A stretch of 30,395 nt of DNA, taken from positions 1 through 30,395 of IMG/VR virus record IMGVR_UViG_3300027900_000008; one strand, 5' to 3'. A program made the position numbers and the translations under genes. Shown one piece after another: positions 1 to 5,689 of this stretch. Source of the DNA: a virus. The notes below the pieces were generated by a model. That model made no database searches, was not told the DNA's origin, and was given only the letters and a program-made list of their open reading frames with translations. Each line of letters begins with the position of its first letter. Position 1 is the stretch's first letter.

Positions 1-255
1 AGAGCCGAGCGCGACAAGCTGCAGGCTGAGCTGGACTACCGCGTCCGTGGCGAGACAGACCCGACCGTCGAGCTGAGCTACACAATGATCGACGTAGACG
101 GCGGCCAGATGCGCGTGGGCTACGTGCCGCGCTATGCGCAGTTCGCCCCCACGGTTGAAGAGGTTTGGATCGGCTGCGAGTGGTGGTCTGTTGACTACCT
201 GAAGCCGGTGCTGGTCAACCAACTGCAGCGGGCGCTGGAGGCTAAGAAGTCATGA
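1..255 (+). CDS. Partial phage protein, C-terminal 84 residues
   Basis: The reading frame is open from the first base and ends at TGA 253-255, so the start lies outside the window. The visible part begins with a charged helical stretch (ERDKLQAELDYR), followed by a mixed sequence with several aromatics (EVWIGCEWWSVDYLKPV) and a helical tail ending KKS. No signal peptide or membrane segment is visible. The stop overlaps the ATG of the next gene in an ATGA arrangement, which indicates one operon with translational coupling. I do not recognise the family. Third-position GC and the tight overlap make it a real gene. Confidence 0.75.
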   Translation, partial: RAERDKLQAELDYRVRGETDPTVELSYTMIDVDGGQMRVGYVPRYAQFAPTVEEVWIGCEWWSVDYLKPVLVNQLQRALEAKKS

Positions 256-416
256 AGCCCACCCCCCTGCATCGCATGAACCCGGCCCGTCGCATCATGC
301 GCCCTCCTGCCCCCCGCCACCTACGCCGCTGGGCTGACCTCGGCTATGTGCTGATCGGCGCCGTCTGTGTCGTCGTGCTGGGCATCATGCTCGGTATGGC
401 ATCCACTGGAAACTGA
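252..416 (+). CDS. Small membrane protein, 54 aa
   Basis: A short ORF that starts at ATG 252 inside the stop of the preceding gene (ATGA overlap) and ends at TGA 414-416. Residues 1-29 are rich in Arg and Pro and carry a strong positive charge. Residues 32-50 (starting YVLIGAVCVVVLGIM) form a single hydrophobic helix, and the tail is only a few residues. This predicts a one-pass inner-membrane protein with the basic N-terminus in the cytoplasm. The next gene starts two bases after its stop. The function is unknown. Small phage membrane proteins at this position may act in exclusion or host takeover, but nothing in the sequence shows that. Confidence 0.65.
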   Translation: MKPTPLHRMNPARRIMRPPAPRHLRRWADLGYVLIGAVCVVVLGIMLGMASTGN

Positions 417-417
417 T

Positions 418-615
418 ATGGGATTCGTCATGAATGAGACTGCCATGCCGTGCTGCAGCGGCGAAAACTGCAACCAAGGCCGCGCGTGCAAGACGCCCGA
501 AGCGTGCCAACTTCCCGAGCCGGCTAACACGCTCCTGTCGGCGTACTCACGCTCCATGCTGTCCGCGCTGCTGGTGCTTTCGTGCGTGCTGGTCGTCGTG
601 GTGCTGTCGCTGTGA
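418..615 (+). CDS. Cysteine-rich small membrane protein, 65 aa
   Basis: The ORF runs from ATG 418 to TGA 613-615, with a second possible start at ATG 430 (MNETAMPCC). The N-terminal half has five cysteines (residues 12, 13, 18, 24, 30) in a CC-x4-C-x5-C-x5-C pattern that could bind a metal. Residues 47-65 are a hydrophobic helix that reaches the C-terminus. The layout is a soluble Cys cluster anchored by a C-terminal membrane helix. It sits between two other short genes with 1-2 base gaps, so it belongs to the same operon. I cannot assign a family or role. Confidence 0.6.
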   Translation: MGFVMNETAMPCCSGENCNQGRACKTPEACQLPEPANTLLSAYSRSMLSALLVLSCVLVVVVLSL

Positions 616-616
616 C

Positions 617-823
617 ATGGACGCAGCTTTCCGCGCGTGGGTTGCCAATACCGTACAAAACATATCGGATATTCGGCCCCGCGCCATTGCTAGCCCAACA
701 AGAGAGTGGTCACTTACTTTCAAGGAAAACCGCGCGGCTGCTTGTCAAGATGCTGTGAACGATTTTCTTGAAGAGCAAGAGCAAGCACTGTCAAGGCTTC
801 TCACGAAAGTGAGTGCCCGCTAA
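617..823 (+). CDS. Small phage protein, 68 aa, unknown
   Basis: The frame is open further upstream (to 434), but that part overlaps the preceding gene in another frame. The ATG at 617, one base after the preceding stop, is the natural coupled start. The product begins MDAAFRAWVANTVQN and ends with a charged helix (residues 48-68, including FLEEQEQALSRLLTKVSAR). No membrane segment is visible and the family is not recognised. Base composition between 640 and 800 is more AT-rich than its neighbours, which could mean a separate origin. The gene ends just before the long non-coding leader region. Confidence 0.55.
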   Translation: MDAAFRAWVANTVQNISDIRPRAIASPTREWSLTFKENRAAACQDAVNDFLEEQEQALSRLLTKVSAR

Positions 824-952
824 CTTCTTCAGGCGCAGAAAAGGCCACGACACTACTGATGTTGGCTGTTCTTCGGCTGCGCCTGCGATCAGCCTGCCAA
901 GCGCCTCAACCAGCCGGCGGGGCTTCCAAAACGTAAGGGGTAAAGCATGAGC
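824..952. other. Intergenic region, no gene seen
   Basis: About 130 bases between the small-gene operon and the promoter at 953. A 9-bp inverted repeat is present (CAGGCGCAG near 830 and CTGCGCCTG near 877), separated by about 37 bases and without a T-run, so it is not a convincing terminator. No ORF with a ribosome binding site was found. Confidence 0.4.
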
Positions 953-981
953 TTGACGCCGCCAGCCGGTGCCGCTATGCT
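953..981 (+). promoter_or_regulatory. Sigma70-like promoter for the antisense-type RNA
   Basis: TTGACG at 953-958 and TATGCT at 976-981 are separated by exactly 17 bases, a near-consensus sigma70 arrangement. Transcription would start near 988, just before the complementary element at 993-1002 and the structured RNA that follows. Nothing else in the leader looks like a better promoter. It is a prediction from sequence only. Confidence 0.6.
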
Positions 982-992
982 TTGCGCACCAT

Positions 993-1002
993 TGGCGGAA
1001 TC
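993..1002 (+). promoter_or_regulatory. Antisense target element (seqA-like)
   Basis: The ten bases TGGCGGAATC are the exact reverse complement of GATTCCGCCA at 1058-1067, which covers the loop of the second hairpin in the structured RNA. A few bases on, CTTTGGT (1002-1008) is complementary to ACCAAAG in the closing stem of that RNA (from 1080). In phage P4 the CI RNA pairs in the same way with an upstream element called seqA in its own leader transcript. By that analogy this is the target site. A second copy downstream (seqC) was not clearly found. Confidence 0.45.
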
Positions 1003-1014
1003 TTTGGTACAGCT

Positions 1015-1100
1015 TGAGGCCCCTTTGGCCCATGCTCCACCCCGAAAGGGGAACCGTGATTCCGCCACGGGGAGCAGGGACCAAAGGGGCTTTTGCTTTT
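1015..1100 (+). ncRNA. C4/CI-like antisense RNA (three-way junction)
   Basis: The fold is visible by eye. GCCCCTTTGG (1019-1028) pairs perfectly with CCAAAGGGGC (1081-1090), and TGCTCC (1033-1038) pairs with GGAGCA (1071-1076) across a small internal loop. The junction holds two hairpins: CCCC-GAAA-GGGG (1040-1051, a GNRA tetraloop) and CCGTG-attccgc-CACGG (1054-1070). TTTTGCTTTT follows the closing stem, so the element can also end transcription. One closing stem with two hairpins, a loop complementary to the transcript leader and a promoter directly upstream match the C4 RNA of P1/P7 and CI RNA of P4. Those RNAs keep early or antirepressor genes silent in the lysogen. The family assignment is from memory of its architecture and has not been checked against a model. 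Confidence 0.6.
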
Positions 1101-1393
1101 CAGACGCGCTTGGGACGACTGTGAGCGCGCGACAGGCCGGCAACAGGCACATGCCGGATGGTGGGTTTTGGCGTAATGCGGTCGCCCGTGGGTGTCAGTC
1201 CAGGCTGGCAGAAGGATCGCAAGCGGAGCGCCTTTGGATCGACTCCGCCGAAGCACCCGATGCCGTGGCTCCGGGAAGCAGAGAAGCTAGTCAACCTGCA
1301 TAGGGTTGGCTTTGCTTCGCCCCTCAACCGCTCACCAAGAAGCATAGGGTTTCCCCCGATGCGCAGTAGCACGAAAACCGGCACCATCGCTGC
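1101..1393. other. Leader region between the structured RNA and the exonuclease gene
   Basis: About 290 bases. Several ORFs overlap here in all frames but none has a ribosome binding site or recognisable product. A short + frame from ATG 1151 (MPDGGFWRNAVARG) to 1303 is the most gene-like. In P1/P4-type systems a small protein (Icd/Ash type) can lie just downstream of the C4 RNA, but I cannot match this sequence to it. The segment also holds an inverted repeat GCGGAG/CTCCGC (near 1225 and 1244) and the TAGGGTT motifs at 1301 and 1345. Confidence 0.4.
1345..1357 (+). promoter_or_regulatory. TAGGGTTTsCCCC motif, copy 1
   Basis: TAGGGTTTCCCCC ends 36 bases before the ATG of the exonuclease gene. 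A near-identical motif, TAGGGTTTGCCCC, ends 37 bases before the ATG at 3377. Same sequence, same spacing and the same operon suggest a binding site or promoter element for early genes. A shorter relative (TAGGGTTGGC) is at 1301-1310. The factor is unknown. Confidence 0.4.
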
Positions 1394-2299
1394 ATGAACA
1401 CACCGAACCTCCGAACCCGTCCGATGGGAATCGTGCGCGGCATGCCCTTTGAGGACTATCTAGCCGTTGACGCACTAAGGGCCTCGTCTATGCGCCTGCT
1501 GGCACGTTCGGCGTGGCACTACAAAAACCGCGTGCCGATGAAGCAAACGCGGCCGATGCTGTGCGGTTCGCTGGTTCACTGCGCCCAGCTTGAGCCTGAT
1601 GCAATGCGCAGCCGATACGCCTTTGTGCCAGACGAAGCCCCGCGCCGTCCGACTGCCGCCCAATGGGGCGCAAAGAACCCGAGCCCAAACAGTGTGGCCG
1701 CCATGAACTGGTGGCGCGATTTTGAGGCTGAATGCAACGGCCGCGACATGGTGACTGCCGACGAGTTCGACATCACAAAACAGCAACTGGCCGCCATCCA
1801 AGCCGAGCCCTACCTGCGCGACCTGTTTGCGAATGGCGAATCGGAGCTGTCGGTGTTCTGGATCGACAAGGCAACCGGCGTTTACTGCAAGGCGCGGCCC
1901 GACTTCATGCAGCGCACTAGCGAAGGCTGGCGCGTTGTCGAACTCAAGAGCACCGCGGACGAGTCCCCCGATGGATTCGCCCGCACCCTGTCGAATCTCG
2001 GATACCACCGCGCCCGCGCTCACTACATCGACGGCATCGAAGCCGCGACCGGGCTGAAGGTGTCCGAATACGTGTTCGCCGTCGTCAGCAGTGCGCCGCC
2101 CGTGCTGGCTGTGCCCTACTGGCTTGACGAAGAAGACGCACAGCAAGGCGCCGACGAGTGCGCCGAACTGCGCGAGCGCTTTGCCTGGTGCATGCGTGAG
2201 AACCAATGGCCGGCGTATGGAACCGGCCCCCAGCTTGTCGGCCTGAAGCCTTGGGCCAAGCGTAACAACGAATTGGAGGTGTCCTTTGTCGATGATTGA
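1394..2299 (+). CDS. RecE/exonuclease VIII-like PD-(D/E)XK nuclease
   Basis: A 301-residue protein with the full motif set of the phage-type exodeoxyribonuclease VIII family (PDDEXK-like). The motifs are a GSLVH box (Gly58, His62), an acidic residue at Glu151 in ESELSVFW, Asp170 in KARPDF, the Glu183-x-Lys185 pair in VVELKST, and the late YHRARAHY helix (204-211), equivalent to the QxxxY motif. Members digest one strand of duplex DNA 5' to 3' to expose single strands for annealing. The next gene, overlapping its end, is a conserved partner in phages. No strong Shine-Dalgarno sequence precedes ATG 1394. The start is chosen because homologous domains begin close to residue 15. Role in recombination or replication is inferred from the family. 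Confidence 0.85.
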   Translation: MNTPNLRTRPMGIVRGMPFEDYLAVDALRASSMRLLARSAWHYKNRVPMKQTRPMLCGSLVHCAQLEPDAMRSRYAFVPDEAPRRPTAAQWGAKNPSPNSVAAMNWWRDFEAECNGRDMVTADEFDITKQQLAAIQAEPYLRDLFANGESELSVFWIDKATGVYCKARPDFMQRTSEGWRVVELKSTADESPDGFARTLSNLGYHRARAHYIDGIEAATGLKVSEYVFAVVSSAPPVLAVPYWLDEEDAQQGADECAELRERFAWCMRENQWPAYGTGPQLVGLKPWAKRNNELEVSFVDD

Positions 2300-2867
2300 T
2301 GTGAGCGACCTTCGGCCGACCATCGTGCCGAAGTCCGACCAACTGAACAGCGAGCAGCTTATTGGCGGCCCGATGACCGTGCGCGTTACCGACGTGCGCG
2401 TTGGCAGCAGTGACGAGCAGCCTATCTCAGTCCACTACGAAGGCGAGAACGGCCGCCCGTTCAAGCCGTGCAAGACGATGCGCAAAGTGCTCATTCTCGG
2501 TTGGGGCCCGGATGGGCGCGAGTGGGCTGGCAAGTCGATGACGCTCTACAACGACCCGCAAGTGAAGTTCGGTGGGGCTGAAGTCGGCGGAATCCGCATC
2601 AGCCACATGAGCGACATCCCGGCCGGCATCAAGGTTTCGCTGACAGCCACCAAAGGCAAGAAGGCGCTGCACACCATCGCGCGGCTAGAGGTTGACAATG
2701 GACCGGCGCTGACGGATGTTCTAGACGCTATCGTAGCAGCGACTAACCGCGAGACGCTGGCCGCCGCTAAGTTGTTGGCTGAGCAGTTGCGTGACGCGGC
2801 GGATATCACTCTCGCAGTGTCGGCGTACAAAACGCGGGTCTCAGAGCTGAAGGCCGCCGCGCAGTGA
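2286..2867 (+). CDS. Conserved phage protein paired with the exonuclease
   Basis: A 193-residue protein. GGAGG at 2275-2279 sits 6 bases before TTG 2286 and 12 bases before ATG 2292. The TTG fits the spacing better, while MIDVSDL from the ATG is the form I remember from relatives. The first 135 residues look beta-rich (SDQLNSEQLIGGPMTVRVTD, PFKPCKTMRKVLILGWG, SMTLYNDPQVKFGGAEVGGI), which could be an OB-type fold. The rest is helical and basic. Proteins of this type commonly follow a RecE-like exonuclease in phages of Proteobacteria. A single-strand binding or annealing role is inference from that pairing. It overlaps both neighbours. Confidence 0.75.
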   Translation: MSMIDVSDLRPTIVPKSDQLNSEQLIGGPMTVRVTDVRVGSSDEQPISVHYEGENGRPFKPCKTMRKVLILGWGPDGREWAGKSMTLYNDPQVKFGGAEVGGIRISHMSDIPAGIKVSLTATKGKKALHTIARLEVDNGPALTDVLDAIVAATNRETLAAAKLLAEQLRDAADITLAVSAYKTRVSELKAAAQ

Positions 2868-3304
2868 AGAAGACCCGTGTCACCAAGCCCCGGACAATGA
2901 AGTGGATTCGCTCCATGTGCAGCCAGTCAGGCGACTGCCTGCTGTGGAAGGGCCCGACGAATAAAGGCGGCTACCCGCAGACGCACGATAAACAGGCGTA
3001 CCGCGCGGGGAAGAAACAAACAATGCTTGTGCGCCGCTTGGTGTACACCATGAAGCATGGCCCGATCCCGGAAGGTGCGCGAATCATGATGACGTGCGGC
3101 AATCGGCTGTGTCTTAAACAAGAGCACATGCAAACAGCAAACCACCGCGAAACAGCAGCGGCTGCCGCGGCTTCCGGGGCCTGGAAAACACCCAAAAGCC
3201 AGATGGCGCGCAAACTGACGATTGCAGCTGTAAACCTTCGGTTGAAGCGTGCTGTTCAGCCTTTTCCTCAGTCGAGCGTGTTTGCCTTTGCTAGCGCAGC
3301 CTGA
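2864..3304 (+). CDS. HNH-type protein with substituted active-site histidines
   Basis: A GTG start (2864) overlaps the preceding stop (GTGA). The 146-residue product has the framework of the small phage HNH endonucleases: GDCLLWKGPTNKGGYPQ (residues 23-39), LVRRLVYTMKHGPIPEG (55-71), then a Cys-x4-Cys-x4-His cluster (Cys78, Cys83, His88). In typical members the second block reads as an HR pair and the strand before the Cys cluster ends in His. Here those positions are Arg57 and Met76, so two residues normally used for catalysis are missing. It may be a DNA-binding relic rather than an active nuclease. It lies just upstream of the attC array. The C-terminal 45 residues are low-complexity and basic. 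Confidence 0.65.
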   Translation: MKKTRVTKPRTMKWIRSMCSQSGDCLLWKGPTNKGGYPQTHDKQAYRAGKKQTMLVRRLVYTMKHGPIPEGARIMMTCGNRLCLKQEHMQTANHRETAAAAAASGAWKTPKSQMARKLTIAAVNLRLKRAVQPFPQSSVFAFASAA

Positions 3305-3326
3305 GCAAACAGACCGCCTAGTGAGG

Positions 3327-3339
3327 TAGGGTTTGCCCC
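3327..3339 (+). promoter_or_regulatory. TAGGGTTTsCCCC motif, copy 2
   Basis: TAGGGTTTGCCCC, 37 bases before ATG 3377. It matches copy 1 at 1345-1357 in sequence and in distance to the downstream start. This supports 3377 over 3359 as the start of the next gene and suggests that the array is transcribed, at least partly, from here. Confidence 0.4.
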
Positions 3340-3376
3340 AATACACCCGCGCTTACACATGGGAGATAGTAGCGGC

Positions 3377-3949
3377 ATGAGCACAAAAGACGCAATCCGC
3401 CGAGCGCTGCGCGAGCTTGCCGCGCTGCCGACCGATGAGCCGTCGATAGCGGAGAGCCGCATCGAGCGAATCGAGAGCGTGCTGCGTGCAGCTCTGGCCG
3501 CCGACGAAGCGCGGGAGACGGTGGCGTTTCACAACCCGTGGCGCTCGTCGCTGGAGAACTGCATCAGCGGCGACAACTATCTGAGGTCTGGTGAATACCG
3601 CGACTTGATCGAGGAGCTTGACGACCTGTACCGGCTGCGAGCCATCCACCCACCCGCATCCGCTGCGCAGGCCGAGCAGCCCCTTGGGGTCGGTTCGAGC
3701 GCAGGGTTAGGCCCGCTGGCGGAGCCAATGGGCGACTACCCCGAACCAGGGCAGCGCACCTACGACGAGGAAGCGCTGTTTGCGTTTGGCCGGCAGGAAA
3801 GGGCCGCAGAGCGCGAACGGCTGTGCGCAGCGATCAAGGCCGAGGATGACCACTGCTGCGACCAGGGCGATTACATGCTCGACAGCGACGACTGCATCAG
3901 TGTGATCCGCGGGACTTGGGTGCGCCCCGACTACAACCCAAAAGCCTAA
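3377..3949 (+). CDS. Chimeric early protein formed at the left end of the cassette array
   Basis: A 190-residue protein, starting at ATG 3377 (GGGAGA ten bases upstream); an in-frame ATG at 3359 is also possible. Residues 1-100 are a charged helical domain (DAIRRALRELAALPTDE...). Around residues 104-112 the frame crosses the right arm of an attC site, encoding GVGSSAGLGPLAEP. Residues 115-190 are a typical small phage domain (ALFAFGRQERAAERERLCAAI, then CCDQGDYMLDSDDCISVIRG). The stop TAA (3947-3949) lies inside the GCCTAAC core of the next attC. The protein therefore looks like an upstream gene fused to a cassette gene. Both halves are of unknown function. Confidence 0.7.
   Translation: MSTKDAIRRALRELAALPTDEPSIAESRIERIESVLRAALAADEARETVAFHNPWRSSLENCISGDNYLRSGEYRDLIEELDDLYRLRAIHPPASAAQAEQPLGVGSSAGLGPLAEPMGDYPEPGQRTYDEEALFAFGRQERAAERERLCAAIKAEDDHCCDQGDYMLDSDDCISVIRGTWVRPDYNPKA
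3680..3712 (-). other. attC half-site (attC0), right arm only
   Basis: GTTAGGC at 3706-3712 is preceded by the arm TCGGTTCGAGCG with the same extra T as the complete sites, and by the small palindrome CCCCTTGGGG (3680-3689). No matching left arm with a GCCTAAC-type core exists upstream. The right core matches GCCTAAC at 3944, the end of the same unit. I read it as a truncated attC inside the 3377-3949 gene. Confidence 0.65.
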
Positions 3950-4046
3950 CGTTTGAGCTAACTTGCCCGCAAGGGCGCTACGGGAGCAACGATGAACAAG
4001 ACACTGCCGCCCGCCCTTGCGGGTCAAGTTGAGCGAAGTGTTAGGC
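3944..4046 (-). other. attC1
   Basis: Cores GCCTAAC (3944-3950) and GTTAGGC (4040-4046). The arms pair over AACTTG and then CCCGCAAGGGCG, with the single extra T at 4024. The apical loop (about 3977-4008) carries GGGAG (3982-3986) five bases before ATG 3992. The stop of the 3377 gene ends at 3949, exactly at the predicted exchange point. Confidence 0.85.
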
Positions 4047-4198
4047 CGCCGTTCAGGCCGACGCAAGCCCATATGGCTGTTGCGTGGATGCTGCAAGGTC
4101 GGCGACTGCCTCATCACGGCGGGTGGATTTTTAACCCGTACAGCAGCTGGTGGGTGGAGCGGCCGAACGTTCGAGCTAACCTGGACCCAACAGCATGA
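3992..4198 (+). CDS. Cassette 1 mini-protein starting inside attC1
   Basis: The smallest cassette (3950-4167) has one plausible frame. It starts at ATG 3992 in the attC1 loop behind GGGAG, crosses the right arm (ALAGQVERSVRPPF), encodes a short body with many Trp and Tyr residues (MAVAWMLQGRRLPHHGGWIF, then NPYSSWWV), and runs over the cassette boundary into attC2, ending at TGA 4196-4198 (tail PNVRANLDPTA). An internal ATG at 4073 without a clear ribosome binding site would give 41 residues. No family is recognised. Both ends of the 68-residue product are made of attC sequence, so the coding status is uncertain. Confidence 0.4.
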   Translation: MNKTLPPALAGQVERSVRPPFRPTQAHMAVAWMLQGRRLPHHGGWIFNPYSSWWVERPNVRANLDPTA

Positions 4199-4264
4199 AC
4201 AAAATTGACCGAAGCGCGCCCCTGCCGCCTGCTGTTGGGGCTCAGGTTGAGCGAGGGGTTAGGC
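4162..4264 (-). other. attC2
   Basis: Cores GCCGAAC (4162-4168) and GTTAGGC (4258-4264). Paired arms AACCTG then CCCAACAGC/GCTGTTGGGG, with the extra T in the right arm. An ATG in the loop (4195) has no ribosome binding site and opens only a short frame. Cassette 1 ends here with GCCGAA although it opens with GTTAGGC, a single mismatch between its two cores. Confidence 0.8.
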
Positions 4265-4279
4265 GTCATTGGAGGAGCT

Positions 4280-4582
4280 ATGCGAGAGACGACATTCAAG
4301 ATACTGGCTCAGGGCGATGTGCAGATGGCGCACTGCCAAGGCTACATGGTGGCCGGTGGCGCTGATGCGGTGTGCTTCTACATTGACCCAAGCGGCCGTG
4401 CCTACATCAGTGCCAGTACGGAGAGCGAAAGCGGATGCCCTGTTGTGTACGTGTCGCGGGATGACTGCGAGCGAGACACGGAAATTGAGTTCAGCGAGTT
4501 TCAGGGCTGGCGATTTCACGCTGGCGGCGCAGGCAAGACGATTGCGGTGGCGCTGGTGCGCCGTGCGGCTGATGACGCCTAA
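4280..4582 (+). CDS. Cassette 2 protein, 100 aa, unknown
   Basis: The ATG at 4280 follows GGAGGA (4271-4276), an excellent ribosome binding site 15 bases after the attC2 core. The frame stays open upstream into attC2 but that part has no such site. The product begins MRETTFKILAQGDVQMAHCQ and is acidic in the middle (SRDDCERDTEIEFSEFQGW). It looks soluble and beta-rich. The stop TAA (4580-4582) is part of the GCCTAAC core of attC3, so the coding frame ends at the predicted exchange point. No family is recognised. The cassette cores GTTAGGC and GCCTAAC match. Confidence 0.7.
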   Translation: MRETTFKILAQGDVQMAHCQGYMVAGGADAVCFYIDPSGRAYISASTESESGCPVVYVSRDDCERDTEIEFSEFQGWRFHAGGAGKTIAVALVRRAADDA

Positions 4583-4702
4583 CGTTCGAGCTAAGTTGCC
4601 CGCGGAGGCGGCGTTGCCCTGCGGGGCGAAGGAGAATTGACATGACCGAAGAACCGCAGGGCAACGCTGCCGTAGCGGGTCAGCTTGAGCGAGGGGTTCG
4701 GC
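4577..4702 (-). other. attC3
   Basis: Cores GCCTAAC (4577-4583) and GTTCGGC (4696-4702). Inner boxes AAGTTG and CAGCTT, then CCCGCGGAGGC against GCCGTAGCGGG, then a second paired block GCGTTGCCCTGCGG (near 4612) against CCGCAGGGCAACGC (near 4656). The apical loop carries AAGGAG (4629-4634) seven bases before ATG 4642, in frame with the cassette 3 gene. Confidence 0.85.
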
Positions 4703-4731
4703 CTCTGGCTCCGAATCGAAAAGGACTGACG

Positions 4732-5100
4732 ATGACAACGCAACGATTCCACCTCGGCGCCGTACTGAGCATGACGACCGGCAAGCTGCTGTGCCAGATG
4801 GACGACATCTACAAGATCGCGCAGCACCTCGCTGGCGAGCCCGTATGGACGCACCAGCTCGGCCGCGTGATGACCGAGAGCAAGCCTCACTTGCTGGCGC
4901 AGTTCCCGGCGCTTGCGGCCGTGACTGGCGACGAGGTGACGCCGGAGAACTTCGCGGCGTGGCTGTACGAACGGGTCGGCGAGCACGGAGAATGGTTCGA
5001 CGTGGAGCCGATGCCCGAGCACGCGCACCAGAGCATTGACCCGATCAGCGAGCTGGCTGAGAAGGTGCACCCGGACCGCATCCTGACGGTGGGCCACTAG
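4732..5100 (+). CDS. Cassette 3: DUF7736-like phage protein
   Basis: A 122-residue product from ATG 4732, preceded by AAGGA (4721-4725). An alternative ATG at 4642 inside attC3, with a stronger AAGGAG, is in frame and would add 30 residues (MTEEPQGNAAVAGQLERGVR...). The sequence MTTQRFHLGAVLSMTTGKLL, then YKIAQHLAGEPVWTHQLGRV, LLAQFPAL and DPISELAEKVHPDRILTV is the pattern I know from phage proteins filed as DUF7736, of unknown role. The length is normal for that group. TAG 5098-5100 comes two bases before the GCCGAAC core of attC4. The cassette opens with GTTCGGC, so its cores match. Confidence 0.8.
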   Translation: MTTQRFHLGAVLSMTTGKLLCQMDDIYKIAQHLAGEPVWTHQLGRVMTESKPHLLAQFPALAAVTGDEVTPENFAAWLYERVGEHGEWFDVEPMPEHAHQSIDPISELAEKVHPDRILTVGH

Positions 5101-5102
5101 AG

Positions 5103-5188
5103 GCCGAACGATTGAGGAAAGCTGCGCGCGTGACCGGCACCCGGCGCGAACCGGGCCGATGCGCGTCAGCTTGTGCGAGTAGTTCGGC
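5103..5188 (-). other. attC4
   Basis: Cores GCCGAAC (5103-5109) and GTTCGGC (5182-5188). Inner boxes AAGCTG and CAGCTT with CGCGC/GCGCG and the extra T in the right arm. Inside lies a GC-rich hairpin, CCGGCACCCGG...CCGGGCCG. The loop has no ribosome binding site with a start codon. Confidence 0.8.
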
Positions 5189-5223
5189 TGGGGCCGGAGC
5201 GAAGTGACTTTAAGGAGCGACGA

Positions 5224-5559
5224 ATGCACACAAGGACAATTTCATGGGCTGGCCGTCAGATGGTGCTGGCTTGCGATGGCCTATGCGGCAAGGCGTGGGG
5301 CATCACGTCGCGGCCGAAGGTGCAACTCAGCGACGACCATGACGACGTGGCGTTTCTGGCCGATTGCGAGCTGCAAGAAGCGCCGACAGACCCAGGAACC
5401 TACGAAGGCGGCTGCTCGAAGCCGCGCGGGCCGGCCGCGATGAACAAGTGGTGCGCTCGCGAGTGCGAGCGCAGCGACATTGACGAAACGGTGGACAAGA
5501 TCGCGCTGCCTGACTTCAGCAAGCGCCTGCTTAACCAGCCATGGAAGCACGCAACCTGA
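5224..5559 (+). CDS. Cassette 4: cysteine-containing phage protein, 111 aa
   Basis: ATG 5224 follows AAGGAG (5213-5218) at good spacing. The product carries Cys17, Cys21, Cys50, Cys65, Cys79 and Cys83 in a spread (ACDGLCGKAWG, then DCEL, GGCSKPRG, WCARECERS) that suggests a small zinc-binding fold. I recall similar proteins in phages of Proteobacteria (VLACDG...KAWG and NKWCARECERS), always uncharacterised. TGA 5557-5559 stops one base before the GCCGAAC core of attC5, and the cassette opens with GTTCGGC, so the cores match. It looks complete. No membrane segment is visible. Confidence 0.75.
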   Translation: MHTRTISWAGRQMVLACDGLCGKAWGITSRPKVQLSDDHDDVAFLADCELQEAPTDPGTYEGGCSKPRGPAAMNKWCARECERSDIDETVDKIALPDFSKRLLNQPWKHAT

Positions 5560-5560
5560 A

Positions 5561-5689
5561 GCCGAACGTTCGAGCTAAGCTGCCCGCGGAGGAAGCCGAT
5601 GACCGGCCGCGCAGGGACGATGGCAACGCCCGCCCGGAGCGGCCGGGCATTGGCTGCCGTAGCGGGTCAGCTTGAGCGAGGGGTTGTGC
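5561..5689 (-). other. attC5
   Basis: Cores GCCGAAC (5561-5567) and GTTGTGC (5683-5689). Inner boxes AAGCTG/CAGCTT and CCCGCGG/CCGTAGCGGG with the extra T. The right core belongs to the next gene unit, which ends with the complementary GCACAAC at 6002. The loop holds GGAGG (5588-5592) and ATG 5599. Confidence 0.85.

Noticed and set aside
434-823. Long plus-strand ORF of 129 residues
   Set aside because: Its first 61 residues overlap the Cys-rich membrane gene in another frame; the ATG at 617 gives a coupled start.
824-900. CAGGCGCAG/CTGCGCCTG inverted repeat as a terminator
   Set aside because: The loop is about 37 bases and there is no T-run.
947-1303. ORF of 118 residues over the structured RNA
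   Set aside because: It lies across the promoter and three-way junction, has no ribosome binding site and looks like translated RNA structure.
1475-2323. Minus-strand ORF of 282 residues opposite the exonuclease gene
   Set aside because: Shadow of a gene with clear nuclease motifs on the other strand.
3300-3340. Additional attC site between GCAAAC (3304) and GTTTGCC (3331)
   Set aside because: Only about 35 bases, no inner boxes and no stem; the GTTTGCC belongs to the TAGGGTTTGCCCC motif.
3944-4046. attC sites in the conventional direction (same strand as the genes)
   Set aside because: The core positions alone would allow it, but the extra base is in the right arm in all ten sites and the spacer sequences match canonical attC only after reverse complementing.
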